Notes under the pieces: model-generated | What the model saw: only the letters and a program-made list of their open reading frames with translations | Told to the model about the DNA's origin: nothing | Database searches by the model: none | Virus record (IMG/VR): IMGVR_UViG_3300020204_000455 | Span: 1-20,963 of that record | DNA: 20,963 bases | Strand: one strand, 5' to 3' | Source: a virus | In this document: positions 9,039 through 17,307 of the stretch, one piece after another | How the letters are laid out: every line of letters begins with the position of its first letter | Position numbering within the stretch: position 1 is the stretch's first letter | Program-made: the position numbers and the translations under genes

Positions 9039-11102
9039 TTACACTACGGATGTTATACTTGTGCTGATAGCAGTTGGATCGGAAATATCCAGCGTTAATA
9101 TTGTATTTTTTTCTGATTTGAATATTTTATTCAACGGAACAACTTTTATCACCAACGTTCCAAATGGATCAGAAATAGAAGTTGGTGCAAAATTTCGTAG
9201 CACAACAACTCCATTTTGATAGTCGACATCGCCTGCATCTTCGGTGATGACTCTTTTAATTTGATTTACGTCATAATAATAAATTCTAAGTTTTCCTTGG
9301 CGTCCTTGTAGATTGGCTTTTGCAGTTGCTCCCGATCCACTGCCTCCGGAAATAGAAACTGAGGCTGAGGTGTATCCACTGCCAGGATCAGTGACCTCAA
9401 TTCTTTTTAATGCACCGTTGACAATAAGTGCTCTTGCTTTTGCCCCAGTTCCATCACCTTCAATAATAACTGATGGTGTTGATACATATTCACTTCCAGA
9501 GAACACAACATCTATAGAATCAATTCCTGTATATGACTGCAACACTTCTTCAATGAAAGAGTCGCGAGCAATCCCAGTAGAGTCTAGATATTTAAATGAT
9601 GGATAAGAATACAACTTCTTAGAAGTCGTTCCCTGCAGTAATGCTGCACCATAATTTAAAGTGTATGTTGCCGATCTTGTTACATCAACTGTAAATCGTT
9701 TTTCTAGCACAACTTCAAGATCATTACTTACAACAGAAAAATCTGAATCATCAATTGCTCTTGACAATTGGGAGACTCTGAATGTGGAGTTAAATGAATT
9801 TAAATTTGTATTAGCAAAATTTTGAATTGATCCAATCACTAATGCACTGATCTCATCAGGCGTTTTTGTTGTTTTAGTTGGATCAAAATAAATGTTAACA
9901 TTTAAATTAAGATAATTATAATCTGCTGAGACATACTCAGGCGTCACAGTTAAAATACTAAATGGTTTTATAATGGAATTTTTTACATACTCAATTTCAG
10001 TAGATGTAATTTCATATCCACCAACAGGTTTTGCGGTAAAATAAACTTTACCATAAACTGGTGGCACATTTTCCTCACCACCCCAAACATTTACTGCTTG
10101 GAAATACGGATAATCCCGATTAATAAGTGCAATATAATCATTTTTAGTAACTGCACGATTTTGTGATATAAATGCTTTTGGCGCTGTAAATCGAATACTT
10201 TCTATATCTTCTGCCGCTGCCCCTGAAGTTGATGCAGAATTCGTCGTAATGGATACTGTGCTACCTGGAAGAATTGTATCAACTAATTTAAATGTTTGTA
10301 GACCATTAGCAATCAATCCCGAAGAAGAAATATAAGATACGATTAAAATATTACCATCTAGTAATTTTTTACCAATAATTCCATCACCGAAATAAATTTG
10401 ATATTTGCCGTTTTTATTTTCTTCAATATAATAAACTAAAGCATTTGAATCAACATCTGTAGCGTCGCTTGCTAGAATGTAAGTGTTTTGAGTAGCATTT
10501 TCAGCAGATACCTGCACACGAACTTCTATTGTTGATGTGTCAATATTAGACTCAGGTAATTCAAATATTTGTCTTGGATTTGTTTGAGAACTGTATGTAA
10601 ATGTAATCGCCAAAGGTTGTCCTTCCTTTACCTCTAAATTCTCAGTTGTAAATAACCCAGTGCTATTATTTTTTGTGATTGTTCTAGAAGATGGATTTAC
10701 AAATACGAAATTGGTCCCATCTTTTGACTCAGATAAAAATCTTGTAAATCTAGGAATGACAACTGTGCTGTTAGCGTCACTCGTTACAGGTGTAAATGAA
10801 ACATTAATTGTGGCGCGAGAGGCAACAGTTGATCTAGGAGTATAACCCAATAATTTTGCATGCGAGACAACCGAAGAGCGACTTAAAGCGGTATCAATAA
10901 ACATTTCATTAGATACCATATTAAGATAATATCCCATGTAATGTGTGTTGTATGCAAGAATATCTAGAAGGACGGATAAACCCGATCCTTCAAAATTATA
11001 ATCGCTGAATTCTGATTGCGATTTTAGAAAATTCTTTAAATTATCTTTAATTGTATCAAAGTCGAGTTCAGCAACTTTGAGTTTAGCGTCTTGGTTTGCC
11101 AT
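9039..11102 (-). CDS. gp6: Baseplate wedge protein gp6 (baseplate J family)
   Basis: Gp6 dimers link the baseplate wedges into a ring. The 687 residues compare well with T4 gp6 (660). The N-terminal helical part has the family pattern LDILAYNTHYMGYYLNM (residues 46-62) followed by LLGYTPRS (84-91). The baseplate J core shows YFGDGIIGKKL (237-247) and APKAFISQNRAVTKNDY (307-323), then a VWGGEE stretch (339-344). Residues about 526-600 hold two GSGY-type repeats (GSEY and GSGY, each with a GDGTGA or GGSGSGA stretch) that look like an insertion before the C-terminal domain. The gene sits 3 bases after gp25, with a weak purine-rich site upstream. Confidence 0.93.
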   Translation of the reverse strand: MANQDAKLKVAELDFDTIKDNLKNFLKSQSEFSDYNFEGSGLSVLLDILAYNTHYMGYYLNMVSNEMFIDTALSRSSVVSHAKLLGYTPRSTVASRATINVSFTPVTSDANSTVVIPRFTRFLSESKDGTNFVFVNPSSRTITKNNSTGLFTTENLEVKEGQPLAITFTYSSQTNPRQIFELPESNIDTSTIEVRVQVSAENATQNTYILASDATDVDSNALVYYIEENKNGKYQIYFGDGIIGKKLLDGNILIVSYISSSGLIANGLQTFKLVDTILPGSTVSITTNSASTSGAAAEDIESIRFTAPKAFISQNRAVTKNDYIALINRDYPYFQAVNVWGGEENVPPVYGKVYFTAKPVGGYEITSTEIEYVKNSIIKPFSILTVTPEYVSADYNYLNLNVNIYFDPTKTTKTPDEISALVIGSIQNFANTNLNSFNSTFRVSQLSRAIDDSDFSVVSNDLEVVLEKRFTVDVTRSATYTLNYGAALLQGTTSKKLYSYPSFKYLDSTGIARDSFIEEVLQSYTGIDSIDVVFSGSEYVSTPSVIIEGDGTGAKARALIVNGALKRIEVTDPGSGYTSASVSISGGSGSGATAKANLQGRQGKLRIYYYDVNQIKRVITEDAGDVDYQNGVVVLRNFAPTSISDPFGTLVIKVVPLNKIFKSEKNTILTLDISDPTAISTSITSVV

Positions 11103-11105
11103 TTG

Positions 11106-11498
11106 TTATCTTATTCGCTCCAAGAAAAATGAGATTGTTATTGGATCTAAAACATTTTTTATAAAAAAAGTTATTGTAACATCATATTGATCAAGATCAA
11201 AATTAGGTGTTGCAGTTATTTCCTCAATAGTTATTCTTGGCTCATAGTTTTTTAATGTTTCAAATATTGAATCACGGATGAGTGTTGTAGTTACATCATC
11301 TATTGGCTCAAACAAAAATCTCTTTAGATTTGAACCTAAATCTGGATTAAATGGTCTTTCATAATGCGAAGTGAGGAGCAGTGTTTTAATTGATTGCGCA
11401 ATAGAGTTCTCGTCTTTCTTTTTTAAAATATCCTTTGTGACTGGATGAATTCCGAAATTTAAGTCAAAATCTGTGTATTTTCGAGCGACCAAACTCAT
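11106..11498 (-). CDS. gp25: Baseplate wedge protein gp25
   Basis: Gp25 is the small wedge protein with a lysozyme-like fold that contacts the first sheath ring; TssE of type VI secretion is its relative. The length of 130 residues is normal (T4 has 132). The family features are present: N-terminal DLNFGIHPVTKDI, then LLLTSHYERPFNPDLGSNL (residues 40-58), FLFEP (61-65), and the diagnostic EPR triplet in YEPRI (85-89). A good AGGGA site lies about 7 bases before the ATG. The gene starts 3 bases after the upstream ORF and ends 3 bases before gp6. Confidence 0.94.
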   Translation of the reverse strand: MSLVARKYTDFDLNFGIHPVTKDILKKKDENSIAQSIKTLLLTSHYERPFNPDLGSNLKRFLFEPIDDVTTTLIRDSIFETLKNYEPRITIEEITATPNFDLDQYDVTITFFIKNVLDPITISFFLERIR

Positions 11499-11501
11499 TT
11501 A

Positions 11502-12413
11502 CTATCCCTCAAATTCCTGCTCAGATTGCTCTACGGCATTGTCAAATGCTGTTAACGTAGATTCTTTGGCGACACCAAGATCAACAAACATAGAATAAGT
11601 TACGCTATCTGGGTCATTGTATTCGTCTGTTAGACCTATAACATCGGAAGATGCCGTTAAATTATTAGAAGCCTCATTAAAATTATTTGTATCTATTTCA
11701 ACAATGTCATTCATAACATTTGCTTGATTATTTAGTAGTTCATTAATATCCGTTACAATAGTTGCTATCGCAGTCTGCCCAGATATTGTTCCGGAATCTA
11801 ATCTTAAAATCTGATCCATTTTAGACTGAACGCTTATGTTTAGTTTATCTTTAATTGTGTTAAGAGTGTCGCCTGATTTAAGAGCGCCTGCGGTATTAGC
11901 AAGAAACCCTTTGGTAGTGTCAGAGCCCAATCCATTTAACATCTCACCGACATTCTGTAGTTTCTTAAAATCTGGTACGGCATCATTTATCGCAGAGGAT
12001 AAGCCAGAAAGATTAGATGTATGAGCCTGAAGATCGCCTAGTTTTGTCGTAACTTGAGATATGGCGTTTGTTATATTAGATAACTGACCACCAGTAAGTT
12101 TACCTGTAATGTCACCCAATTTACCACTTACACCACTCACAGCACTTCCAATGGCGGATTGCGCCAATCCAACAGGATTTTGGACTAATGAGGCAATAGA
12201 CCCAGCTTCTTGAACAACAGATGCAATTTTTCCAAGCGCACCACCAAGAGCTCCTGCACCACCCGTTCTAATTGCTACAGGCAATCCACCAACTGTGACC
12301 GTCTTTATTTGCTGCAGATTAGTTCCACCGTTCGTTTTAATGTCATTGATTTTATCTAAAAGTTTAGCCTCGATTTTAGCAATAATTTTTGCTTTTGCTT
12401 CTGTTAATGCCAT
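11502..12413 (-). CDS. Unrecognised Ala/Gly-rich protein between gp5 and gp25
   Basis: I do not recognise this 303-residue protein. It opens with a charged helix (residues 1-25, rich in Ala, Lys and Glu). A GGLPVAIRTGGAGALGGALGKI stretch follows at about 42-63, then a long Ala/Gly/Ser/Leu-rich amphipathic region (about 60-190) that resembles tape-measure or tail-tip chaperone segments. The C-terminus is acidic and Asn-rich (about 220-303). The ATG overlaps the gp5 stop by one base and has a GGGGG ribosome-binding site, so it is co-translated with the spike gene. Because it lies among hub and wedge genes it is probably a hub- or spike-associated structural or assembly protein. The gp5 C-terminal extension has a similar GKIAGGITSTISG stretch. 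No PAAR-type tip motif is visible. The role is inferred from context only. Confidence 0.85.
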   Translation of the reverse strand: MALTEAKAKIIAKIEAKLLDKINDIKTNGGTNLQQIKTVTVGGLPVAIRTGGAGALGGALGKIASVVQEAGSIASLVQNPVGLAQSAIGSAVSGVSGKLGDITGKLTGGQLSNITNAISQVTTKLGDLQAHTSNLSGLSSAINDAVPDFKKLQNVGEMLNGLGSDTTKGFLANTAGALKSGDTLNTIKDKLNISVQSKMDQILRLDSGTISGQTAIATIVTDINELLNNQANVMNDIVEIDTNNFNEASNNLTASSDVIGLTDEYNDPDSVTYSMFVDLGVAKESTLTAFDNAVEQSEQEFEG

Positions 12414-14131
12414 TATGACTGACCCCCATTAATAGACTTTAATATATCAAGCACTTCTTGGTTTTGTTCAGCTTCATCAGTTTGAGCCTCAAATCGCTCA
12501 AAAACTTCTGGGTTCGCAGCATATGATGGAACATTGTCGATCTGAATAGTTTCCGTTTTAGGATAAGTGTGTTTAGCGATCACATTTGTTAGTTGATTTT
12601 GTGCAATGTTATAAACTGTTGTCAAAATTTCATTTTGAATTGTACGGTCAAACTTAAATTCCACATTGTTATTAAACGCCAGCTGGGAAACTTGATCTAT
12701 CCTATTCAAAAGGAACTGCTTAGGATCTCTCGCTAATGAGATAATATCAGCTACATTATTATTAATAGCGATACCAAACCCATCAACTTTACCTGCCAAT
12801 TCTCCTATTGGCAGTTTGTTAGCAAAATCTTTAATGATACCATCAGCGGCAGCGCCAAGAGATTGAGCCACACCACTGATGGTTGATGTGATACCGCCAG
12901 CAATTTTTCCGAGAACTGATTGACCCTTTGGAACTTCAACTTTCTTAGATGTAACTTTAACTTCCTGCAATGAATCAGCGCCAGCTGAAACAGAATTTGC
13001 TTTCGCAGCTGGGTTTGCTGCCAGTGCAGCTGCATCACTTGCGGATTCTTGTACATCTTCTGATGATGGTGTTGATCCACCACCCTTCAATCCAGTGCCA
13101 GAAGCTGATTTCACTGATCCGCTTTGGATATTTACCTTTCCAGCTGGGATATCAACCGTAGCACCACCAAGACCAGCTGTGGCACCCTTCAAATCTAGTC
13201 GCCCACCAGCTGTAAATTTACCACCGCCGCCAGCTTTGAGGTCCATTCCACCTGTTGATTCAATTTTAACCGAGCTGCCTTTGATTTTAACGGCACCATC
13301 AGCTGCCATGTTAATCTCAGATGCTTCAATGTTAATTGTTTTTGTTTTAAGATTAAAATTACCATCAACTGTAATTGCAGCTTTGCCTTTGATGTAAATA
13401 AAGTCATCGCCCATAATCACAGAATAATTATCTTTCTGAACTCTCTGAATTTTAGAGCCATCTTTATCATATTCCATGTATGCACCCTTACGATGAGCCA
13501 AATGTACGCGCTCATTACCAGGTGTATCATCAAATTCTAGTGCATGCCCCGATTCAGATTCAAGAGCATTGTTGTATGGGTATTTTGGTTTAAAAGATGG
13601 CGCAGGTTCGCTCCAATTAACACCACCAGCAGACTTTACATTCTTTTTTAGATTTTTCTTTCGAGTTGCTATAATTGTACTATCAACTTTACCGCGAGAT
13701 AATCTGTTGAGCGTTGGTTCTTTTAAATATTTACTCTTTGGATACTTGTCAGAATCATCATCTGGTTTTTTAGGACGACCAGAAAGCGTATTTCCTGGAT
13801 CAGAGAATCCTCTTTCATACTTTGGTTTTTCTTCGGGTTTGCCTGGGAAAATTCCAAGAATAGCAGGATTCTGAGCATTCGTTCCATCGACAAAAAATCC
13901 AAAAACCATGTCTCCTTCTTTCGGTGTATACACATTAGGAGCATTAATTGGTAAAATTGGATGTGCCCATGGTAATGAATCAGTCGGAATTAATGATTTG
14001 TCATCTGAGTGAAATCCAAAACAACGAACACGGACGCGACCAAGTTGTTCTGGATCCTGGCGATCTTCAACAACGCCGATCCACCATATAAATCCTTCTA
14101 ATCCTATAAAATTTTTAATTGCACCAGGCAT
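12413..14131 (-). CDS. gp5: Baseplate central spike gp5-like, lacking the lysozyme domain
   Basis: This protein forms the trimeric membrane-piercing spike under the hub. Residues about 12-96 are the OB-fold: WWIGVVEDRQDPEQLGRVRVR, then PWAHPILP, KEGDMVFGFF and NPAILGIFPG. In T4 a lysozyme domain follows. Here residues 100-185 are a Lys/Pro-rich linker with no lysozyme-like sequence. Residues about 186-243 (SGHALEFDDTPGNERVHLAHR, MEYDKDG) lead into a repeated beta-helix (about 244-345) of alternating hydrophobic residues, Gly and Asp, the VgrG/gp5 needle. Unusually, about 225 further residues follow: an Ala/Ser-rich stretch (350-390), a Gly/Ala-rich helical segment (400-450) and a C-terminal domain (450-572). 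The ATG overlaps the gp27 stop by one base and has an AAGGG site. The total of 572 residues is close to the T4 length (575), but with different parts. Confidence 0.92.
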   Translation of the reverse strand: MPGAIKNFIGLEGFIWWIGVVEDRQDPEQLGRVRVRCFGFHSDDKSLIPTDSLPWAHPILPINAPNVYTPKEGDMVFGFFVDGTNAQNPAILGIFPGKPEEKPKYERGFSDPGNTLSGRPKKPDDDSDKYPKSKYLKEPTLNRLSRGKVDSTIIATRKKNLKKNVKSAGGVNWSEPAPSFKPKYPYNNALESESGHALEFDDTPGNERVHLAHRKGAYMEYDKDGSKIQRVQKDNYSVIMGDDFIYIKGKAAITVDGNFNLKTKTINIEASEINMAADGAVKIKGSSVKIESTGGMDLKAGGGGKFTAGGRLDLKGATAGLGGATVDIPAGKVNIQSGSVKSASGTGLKGGGSTPSSEDVQESASDAAALAANPAAKANSVSAGADSLQEVKVTSKKVEVPKGQSVLGKIAGGITSTISGVAQSLGAAADGIIKDFANKLPIGELAGKVDGFGIAINNNVADIISLARDPKQFLLNRIDQVSQLAFNNNVEFKFDRTIQNEILTTVYNIAQNQLTNVIAKHTYPKTETIQIDNVPSYAANPEVFERFEAQTDEAEQNQEVLDILKSINGGQS

Positions 14132-15426
14132 TATTTACCCTTTTTAGCCAATTTATTCAATCCATCTTTGGCTGCTGGTAGTGGTTCAGAGAAAGAATCA
14201 GTTGCAAGTTCAGCAACACACTCAAATGAGTTTTCCTCACGAATAATTTTATAGTTTACAGCAGAAACAATGTACTTTCCAGATAATTTTTTATTCAAAC
14301 TTCTTCCACCACTCTGTTTTCCTTCAAAAAGTGGAAATTCGACCTCAACAACGTCTCCTGCCTTCATTTCCGTGTCACCAGGAAGCGTAACTTTAATGCG
14401 AAAATGATTTAAAAGAGACATATGTAATGCTCTTGGTAGTAACCAAAATTTAATATCGTTACTTTTTTCTGATTTTGTGTCGTTTATCGTCAAATAAGTT
14501 CTAAAAAACGAATTATAGGCAGTAAAAAGAGTTTGATCTTTAGAATTTTTAAAACTATTAACAGGTTTAAATTTGTTTAGTAGATTTTTCTTGGCTTCAG
14601 CAACTTCTAAACTATAATCAAGAGTCTCATGTTTCTGAGAAAATAAGTCAATAGTAAGCAATCTTGAGGCGAACGATCCATTTGTCATTGAAGTGATCAT
14701 ATCAAAGTCATTTATAATCTCAAAGTCGTCCATTGAGTCTTTATTCAATGATGGATCGCTATCCGACAACTTAACTTCATACTTTATTTTTTTATATGGT
14801 TTTTGCTTCATCATTGTTTGTAATGATGTTAATTGAAAGCCATCTTTATTTTCAAAAAACATATAACAAAATTTATCTTGAGCATAACCGCGAGCCGTTG
14901 CCCATTGTATTGCTTCAAATGGACGATATGCTGGAATAATAAAATCAAAATTTCCTTGCGTGTCTTCTAATTTAGCAATACGATTAGACTCTACTTTAAG
15001 TTCTTTGCTTAAAATATCTAGAACTACATCTTTAATTTTAGTAGATTTATATGATTTACTTACAAGCATAGAATTTGAAGAAATAAATTCATCTGAACAA
15101 AAATAAACATCATACATCTGACCAGAATTAGAAGTTGCTTTTCTATCTGCAACTTTATACACTCTAAAGATTCTTTCAAAAGGTCGATTTAATCCAGGTT
15201 TGTCAAGAACAACATGTAAATATTCATTACCGCAGAGATAAAAATTTGTGAATGTTTCTTTTGAATCGACCACCAACAATTTACCTGACATACATTGCGC
15301 AAATATATCTTGGTAGATTTGCAATTGAACATATATTTCAGCAAGATTTATGCTTTGCCCACCAGAATTAATCAGATTAAGTTTTTGTATGGACGATTGT
15401 TTGGAACTTACTGGTCCGTTAGCCAT
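14131..15426 (-). CDS. gp27: Baseplate hub protein gp27-like
   Basis: This is the probable central hub protein, the platform that holds the gp5 spike (VgrG N-terminal type fold). It has 431 residues, against 391 for T4 gp27. The N-terminal half has NLAEIYVQLQIYQDIF (28-43) and SGKLLVVDSKE (47-57), a short strand-turn pattern typical of hub domains. Residues about 131-185 include VVLDILSKEL and a NFDFIIPAYRPFEAIQWATARGYA region that I associate with gp27-type hub proteins. The C-terminal barrel part (340-410) has RIKVTLPGD, KAGDVVEVEFP and GKYIVSAVNYKI. The last eight bases of gp53 overlap its start, and its stop overlaps the gp5 start. The assignment rests on these patterns plus adjacency to gp5. 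Confidence 0.78.
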   Translation of the reverse strand: MANGPVSSKQSSIQKLNLINSGGQSINLAEIYVQLQIYQDIFAQCMSGKLLVVDSKETFTNFYLCGNEYLHVVLDKPGLNRPFERIFRVYKVADRKATSNSGQMYDVYFCSDEFISSNSMLVSKSYKSTKIKDVVLDILSKELKVESNRIAKLEDTQGNFDFIIPAYRPFEAIQWATARGYAQDKFCYMFFENKDGFQLTSLQTMMKQKPYKKIKYEVKLSDSDPSLNKDSMDDFEIINDFDMITSMTNGSFASRLLTIDLFSQKHETLDYSLEVAEAKKNLLNKFKPVNSFKNSKDQTLFTAYNSFFRTYLTINDTKSEKSNDIKFWLLPRALHMSLLNHFRIKVTLPGDTEMKAGDVVEVEFPLFEGKQSGGRSLNKKLSGKYIVSAVNYKIIREENSFECVAELATDSFSEPLPAAKDGLNKLAKKGK

Positions 15427-16093
15427 CTCTCATAATCTCTTTAAATTCTTGTTCAATTTGAGCAACGTAGATATCTTCCAGTAACTTTATTTTTCTTCGT
15501 TTTTCATTTTCATTAAATTCATAAGTAAAATTTGATACTGCTTTATGATTAGTAGTAACAGTTAAAATATATGTGTTATAATTAAATGTTTCGGTACTTA
15601 TAGTTACATAAGTATCTGCTGTATTTGGTAATGTGTTTAATACCAATGATCCAGTATTTTGATTATAATCGTATGTAGATATTGTATAGGTTGTTGTATT
15701 TTTATCTAACACAACACCGCCATAAGTTGCCGTTTGTTCTATTTCTTTCTCGTAATGATGAATTGTAGATTTTGATTGCTCTAATGTTATGTGGTATTTG
15801 TTTGCAACATACGTCTCTAGAACATCATTTTTCATTGGCCAATCATAGTAAGGATTAATAATTTTGTTGTACAGCAAAACTATCCAGCTTCTATATGCAT
15901 CGCCATAAACTTTATGTGCGATAATCTCAGGTGTGTCTGAATCTTGAACTTGATATTCATAAGCAATGTCAACATTATTTGCAACTTCACGCAAAAAGTT
16001 AGATCGAGCAAAAATATTTGTAACCAACTGTTGATTAAAATTATCTTGCCCGAAGGTGTAGACTAATTTTGAAAAACTCTCAAAATATTTCAT
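15419..16093 (-). CDS. gp53: Baseplate wedge protein gp53
   Basis: Gp53 joins neighbouring wedges around the hub. It has 224 residues, against 196 in T4. The N-terminal half carries the conserved LysM-like block: VQDSDTPEIIAHKVYGDAYRSW (49-70) followed by IVLLYNKIINPYYDWPM (71-87), with the NPYY-W motif as in T4. The C-terminal helix (195-222, ENEKRRKIKLLEDIYVAQIEQEF) matches the family ending. Residues about 120-190 form a Thr/Tyr/Asn-rich beta stretch that accounts for the extra length. The start overlaps the gp48 stop by one base (TGATG) and has an AAGGG site. Confidence 0.93.
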   Translation of the reverse strand: MKYFESFSKLVYTFGQDNFNQQLVTNIFARSNFLREVANNVDIAYEYQVQDSDTPEIIAHKVYGDAYRSWIVLLYNKIINPYYDWPMKNDVLETYVANKYHITLEQSKSTIHHYEKEIEQTATYGGVVLDKNTTTYTISTYDYNQNTGSLVLNTLPNTADTYVTISTETFNYNTYILTVTTNHKAVSNFTYEFNENEKRRKIKLLEDIYVAQIEQEFKEIMRDG

Positions 16094-17286
16094 CAGTATC
16101 CCTTCTCGATAAGTTTCTTGTGCATAATCTCGACTTCTTTAAATCGAAGTTGCATAGCAATCTCAACAGGCATACCATTTGCGAAGGTTGTCCATTGACC
16201 AGCAGAAGCATAGTTTACATCAATACCTTGCAATACACAAGTTGAAACTTTTGGTATATTTCTATTCTCAGAGTCGCCATACATAAATTGAATATCAAAT
16301 TCATCTGGTGGCACGAAATATCTACCACCGCCTATCGTTGGAATTTCTGGTGCGGCATGATATCGAAATGCCTTAATGATGTTTATAATTGCGACAGATT
16401 CGTCTTGTGTTTTTGGGACGAATTTAAAATCGAAAAGAAATTCACGATTTTGAATAGACTTAAAAAGTAGTTCAATTTGTGGGTTTTGTGCATAGCCAGC
16501 TGAAAATAATAGTGCGTCAGTAATTCCTGAACCAAAATTACCAGTTTTTTCTGCCAAAAACCCACCAATTTCAGCTGTTCCTGGTCCTGCGCCGCCACCA
16601 GCTGCTTTCAGTTCTCCGCCAACTATTTCTGCACCAGATTGAGCTGCCAAACCTGCCTTTCCTAATGCTTGAGTTAAACTTAATTGGTCATAGTCATTTA
16701 CAACAGTCACATTTATTGTGTCTGGCATATAGAGCGAGATATAAGATGCAGCTCGGCGCGTCTTACGAGTTAGATCTATTCCAGCAACAACTGCACCTGT
16801 AACTGCTAAAGAGCCAACGACGGATAATCCTAATCCAATTGCCTTTCCTAATCCTAATTTACTTTTACTCAATGCATTCTTTAAAATGTCACCACCTTTA
16901 CCAAAATCGCCAGTAACGGCACCTTCGGCAATACCAATAGCACCTAAACCTGCTAATGCAGCACCAGCACTCAATGGATCGGCACCAGAACCTAGTTGCC
17001 CGCCAAATTCTGCTCTGTTTGCATCAGCAGAACCTAATCCGCCATTAGCAAAACTGGTTTTATATGAACCTGCTTGTTGAATTGTAGGCGTAAATCTTAT
17101 CCAATGTTTATTCTTTGCATTGATTGCAACTTCTTTAGGAAATCTTAAATCCTGTACGTTATAGGGGCTACTGCTCAATTTTGCTTGCGGTCCACTAGGA
17201 TTTTTATTCGCATTGGATTGGGGATTTTTGACGACCTTCGGATCGCTCATAATTTGATTGCGAAGAGGGCTGTTGACGATTGCCAT
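16093..17286 (-). CDS. gp48: Baseplate tail-tube cap protein gp48-like
   Basis: This protein probably sits on the hub as a ring on which the tube starts (gp48/gp54 pair). It has 397 residues, against 364 in T4. The best match to T4 gp48 is at residues about 281-306, REFLFDFKFVPKTQDESVAIINII, compared with a VFTWDLTPRSTEDLMAIINIY segment in T4 as I recall it. A SYISLYMPDTINV strand (181-193) and the C-terminal VEIAMQLRFKEVEIM strand fit the tube-protein fold. An odd Gly/Ala-rich region (105-170), including a membrane-like stretch at 148-170, lies before the tube domain. The ATG has an AGGA site six bases upstream. This is the first gene of the leftward cluster and starts 21 bases from the divergent gp4. 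Confidence 0.78.
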   Translation of the reverse strand: MAIVNSPLRNQIMSDPKVVKNPQSNANKNPSGPQAKLSSSPYNVQDLRFPKEVAINAKNKHWIRFTPTIQQAGSYKTSFANGGLGSADANRAEFGGQLGSGADPLSAGAALAGLGAIGIAEGAVTGDFGKGGDILKNALSKSKLGLGKAIGLGLSVVGSLAVTGAVVAGIDLTRKTRRAASYISLYMPDTINVTVVNDYDQLSLTQALGKAGLAAQSGAEIVGGELKAAGGGAGPGTAEIGGFLAEKTGNFGSGITDALLFSAGYAQNPQIELLFKSIQNREFLFDFKFVPKTQDESVAIINIIKAFRYHAAPEIPTIGGGRYFVPPDEFDIQFMYGDSENRNIPKVSTCVLQGIDVNYASAGQWTTFANGMPVEIAMQLRFKEVEIMHKKLIEKGY

Positions 17287-17307
17287 GAATGGTCCTATAA
17301 ATAACTG
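17287..17307. promoter_or_regulatory. Divergent 21-base intergenic region with a late-promoter-like TATAAATA
   Basis: This short gap separates the leftward gp48 gene from the rightward gp4 gene. On the plus strand it contains TATAAATA at 17296-17303, a perfect match to the T4 late-promoter core. With T4 geometry, transcription would begin at about 17308-17309, essentially at the gp4 start codon. On the minus strand it supplies the AGGA ribosome-binding site for gp48. I see no TATAAATA for the leftward cluster in this gap. The promoter assignment rests on the motif alone. Confidence 0.45.

Noticed and set aside
13095-13397. Plus-strand ORF of 100 codons, Pro/Ala-rich
   Set aside because: It lies opposite the gp5 beta-helix and reads as its complement; it has no ribosome-binding site and no family resemblance.
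13569-13874. Plus-strand ORF of 101 codons
   Set aside because: It is antisense to the well-supported gp5 linker and OB-fold region, is Phe/Ser-rich as expected of a shadow frame, and has no start signal.
14085-14092. TATAAATC on the plus strand as a late promoter
   Set aside because: It is an imperfect octamer, antisense within the gp5 start region, with no rightward gene after it.
12413-14131. A tail lysozyme activity for gp5
   Set aside because: The stretch where T4 gp5 has its lysozyme domain is a Lys/Pro-rich linker of under 90 residues with no lysozyme-like motif.
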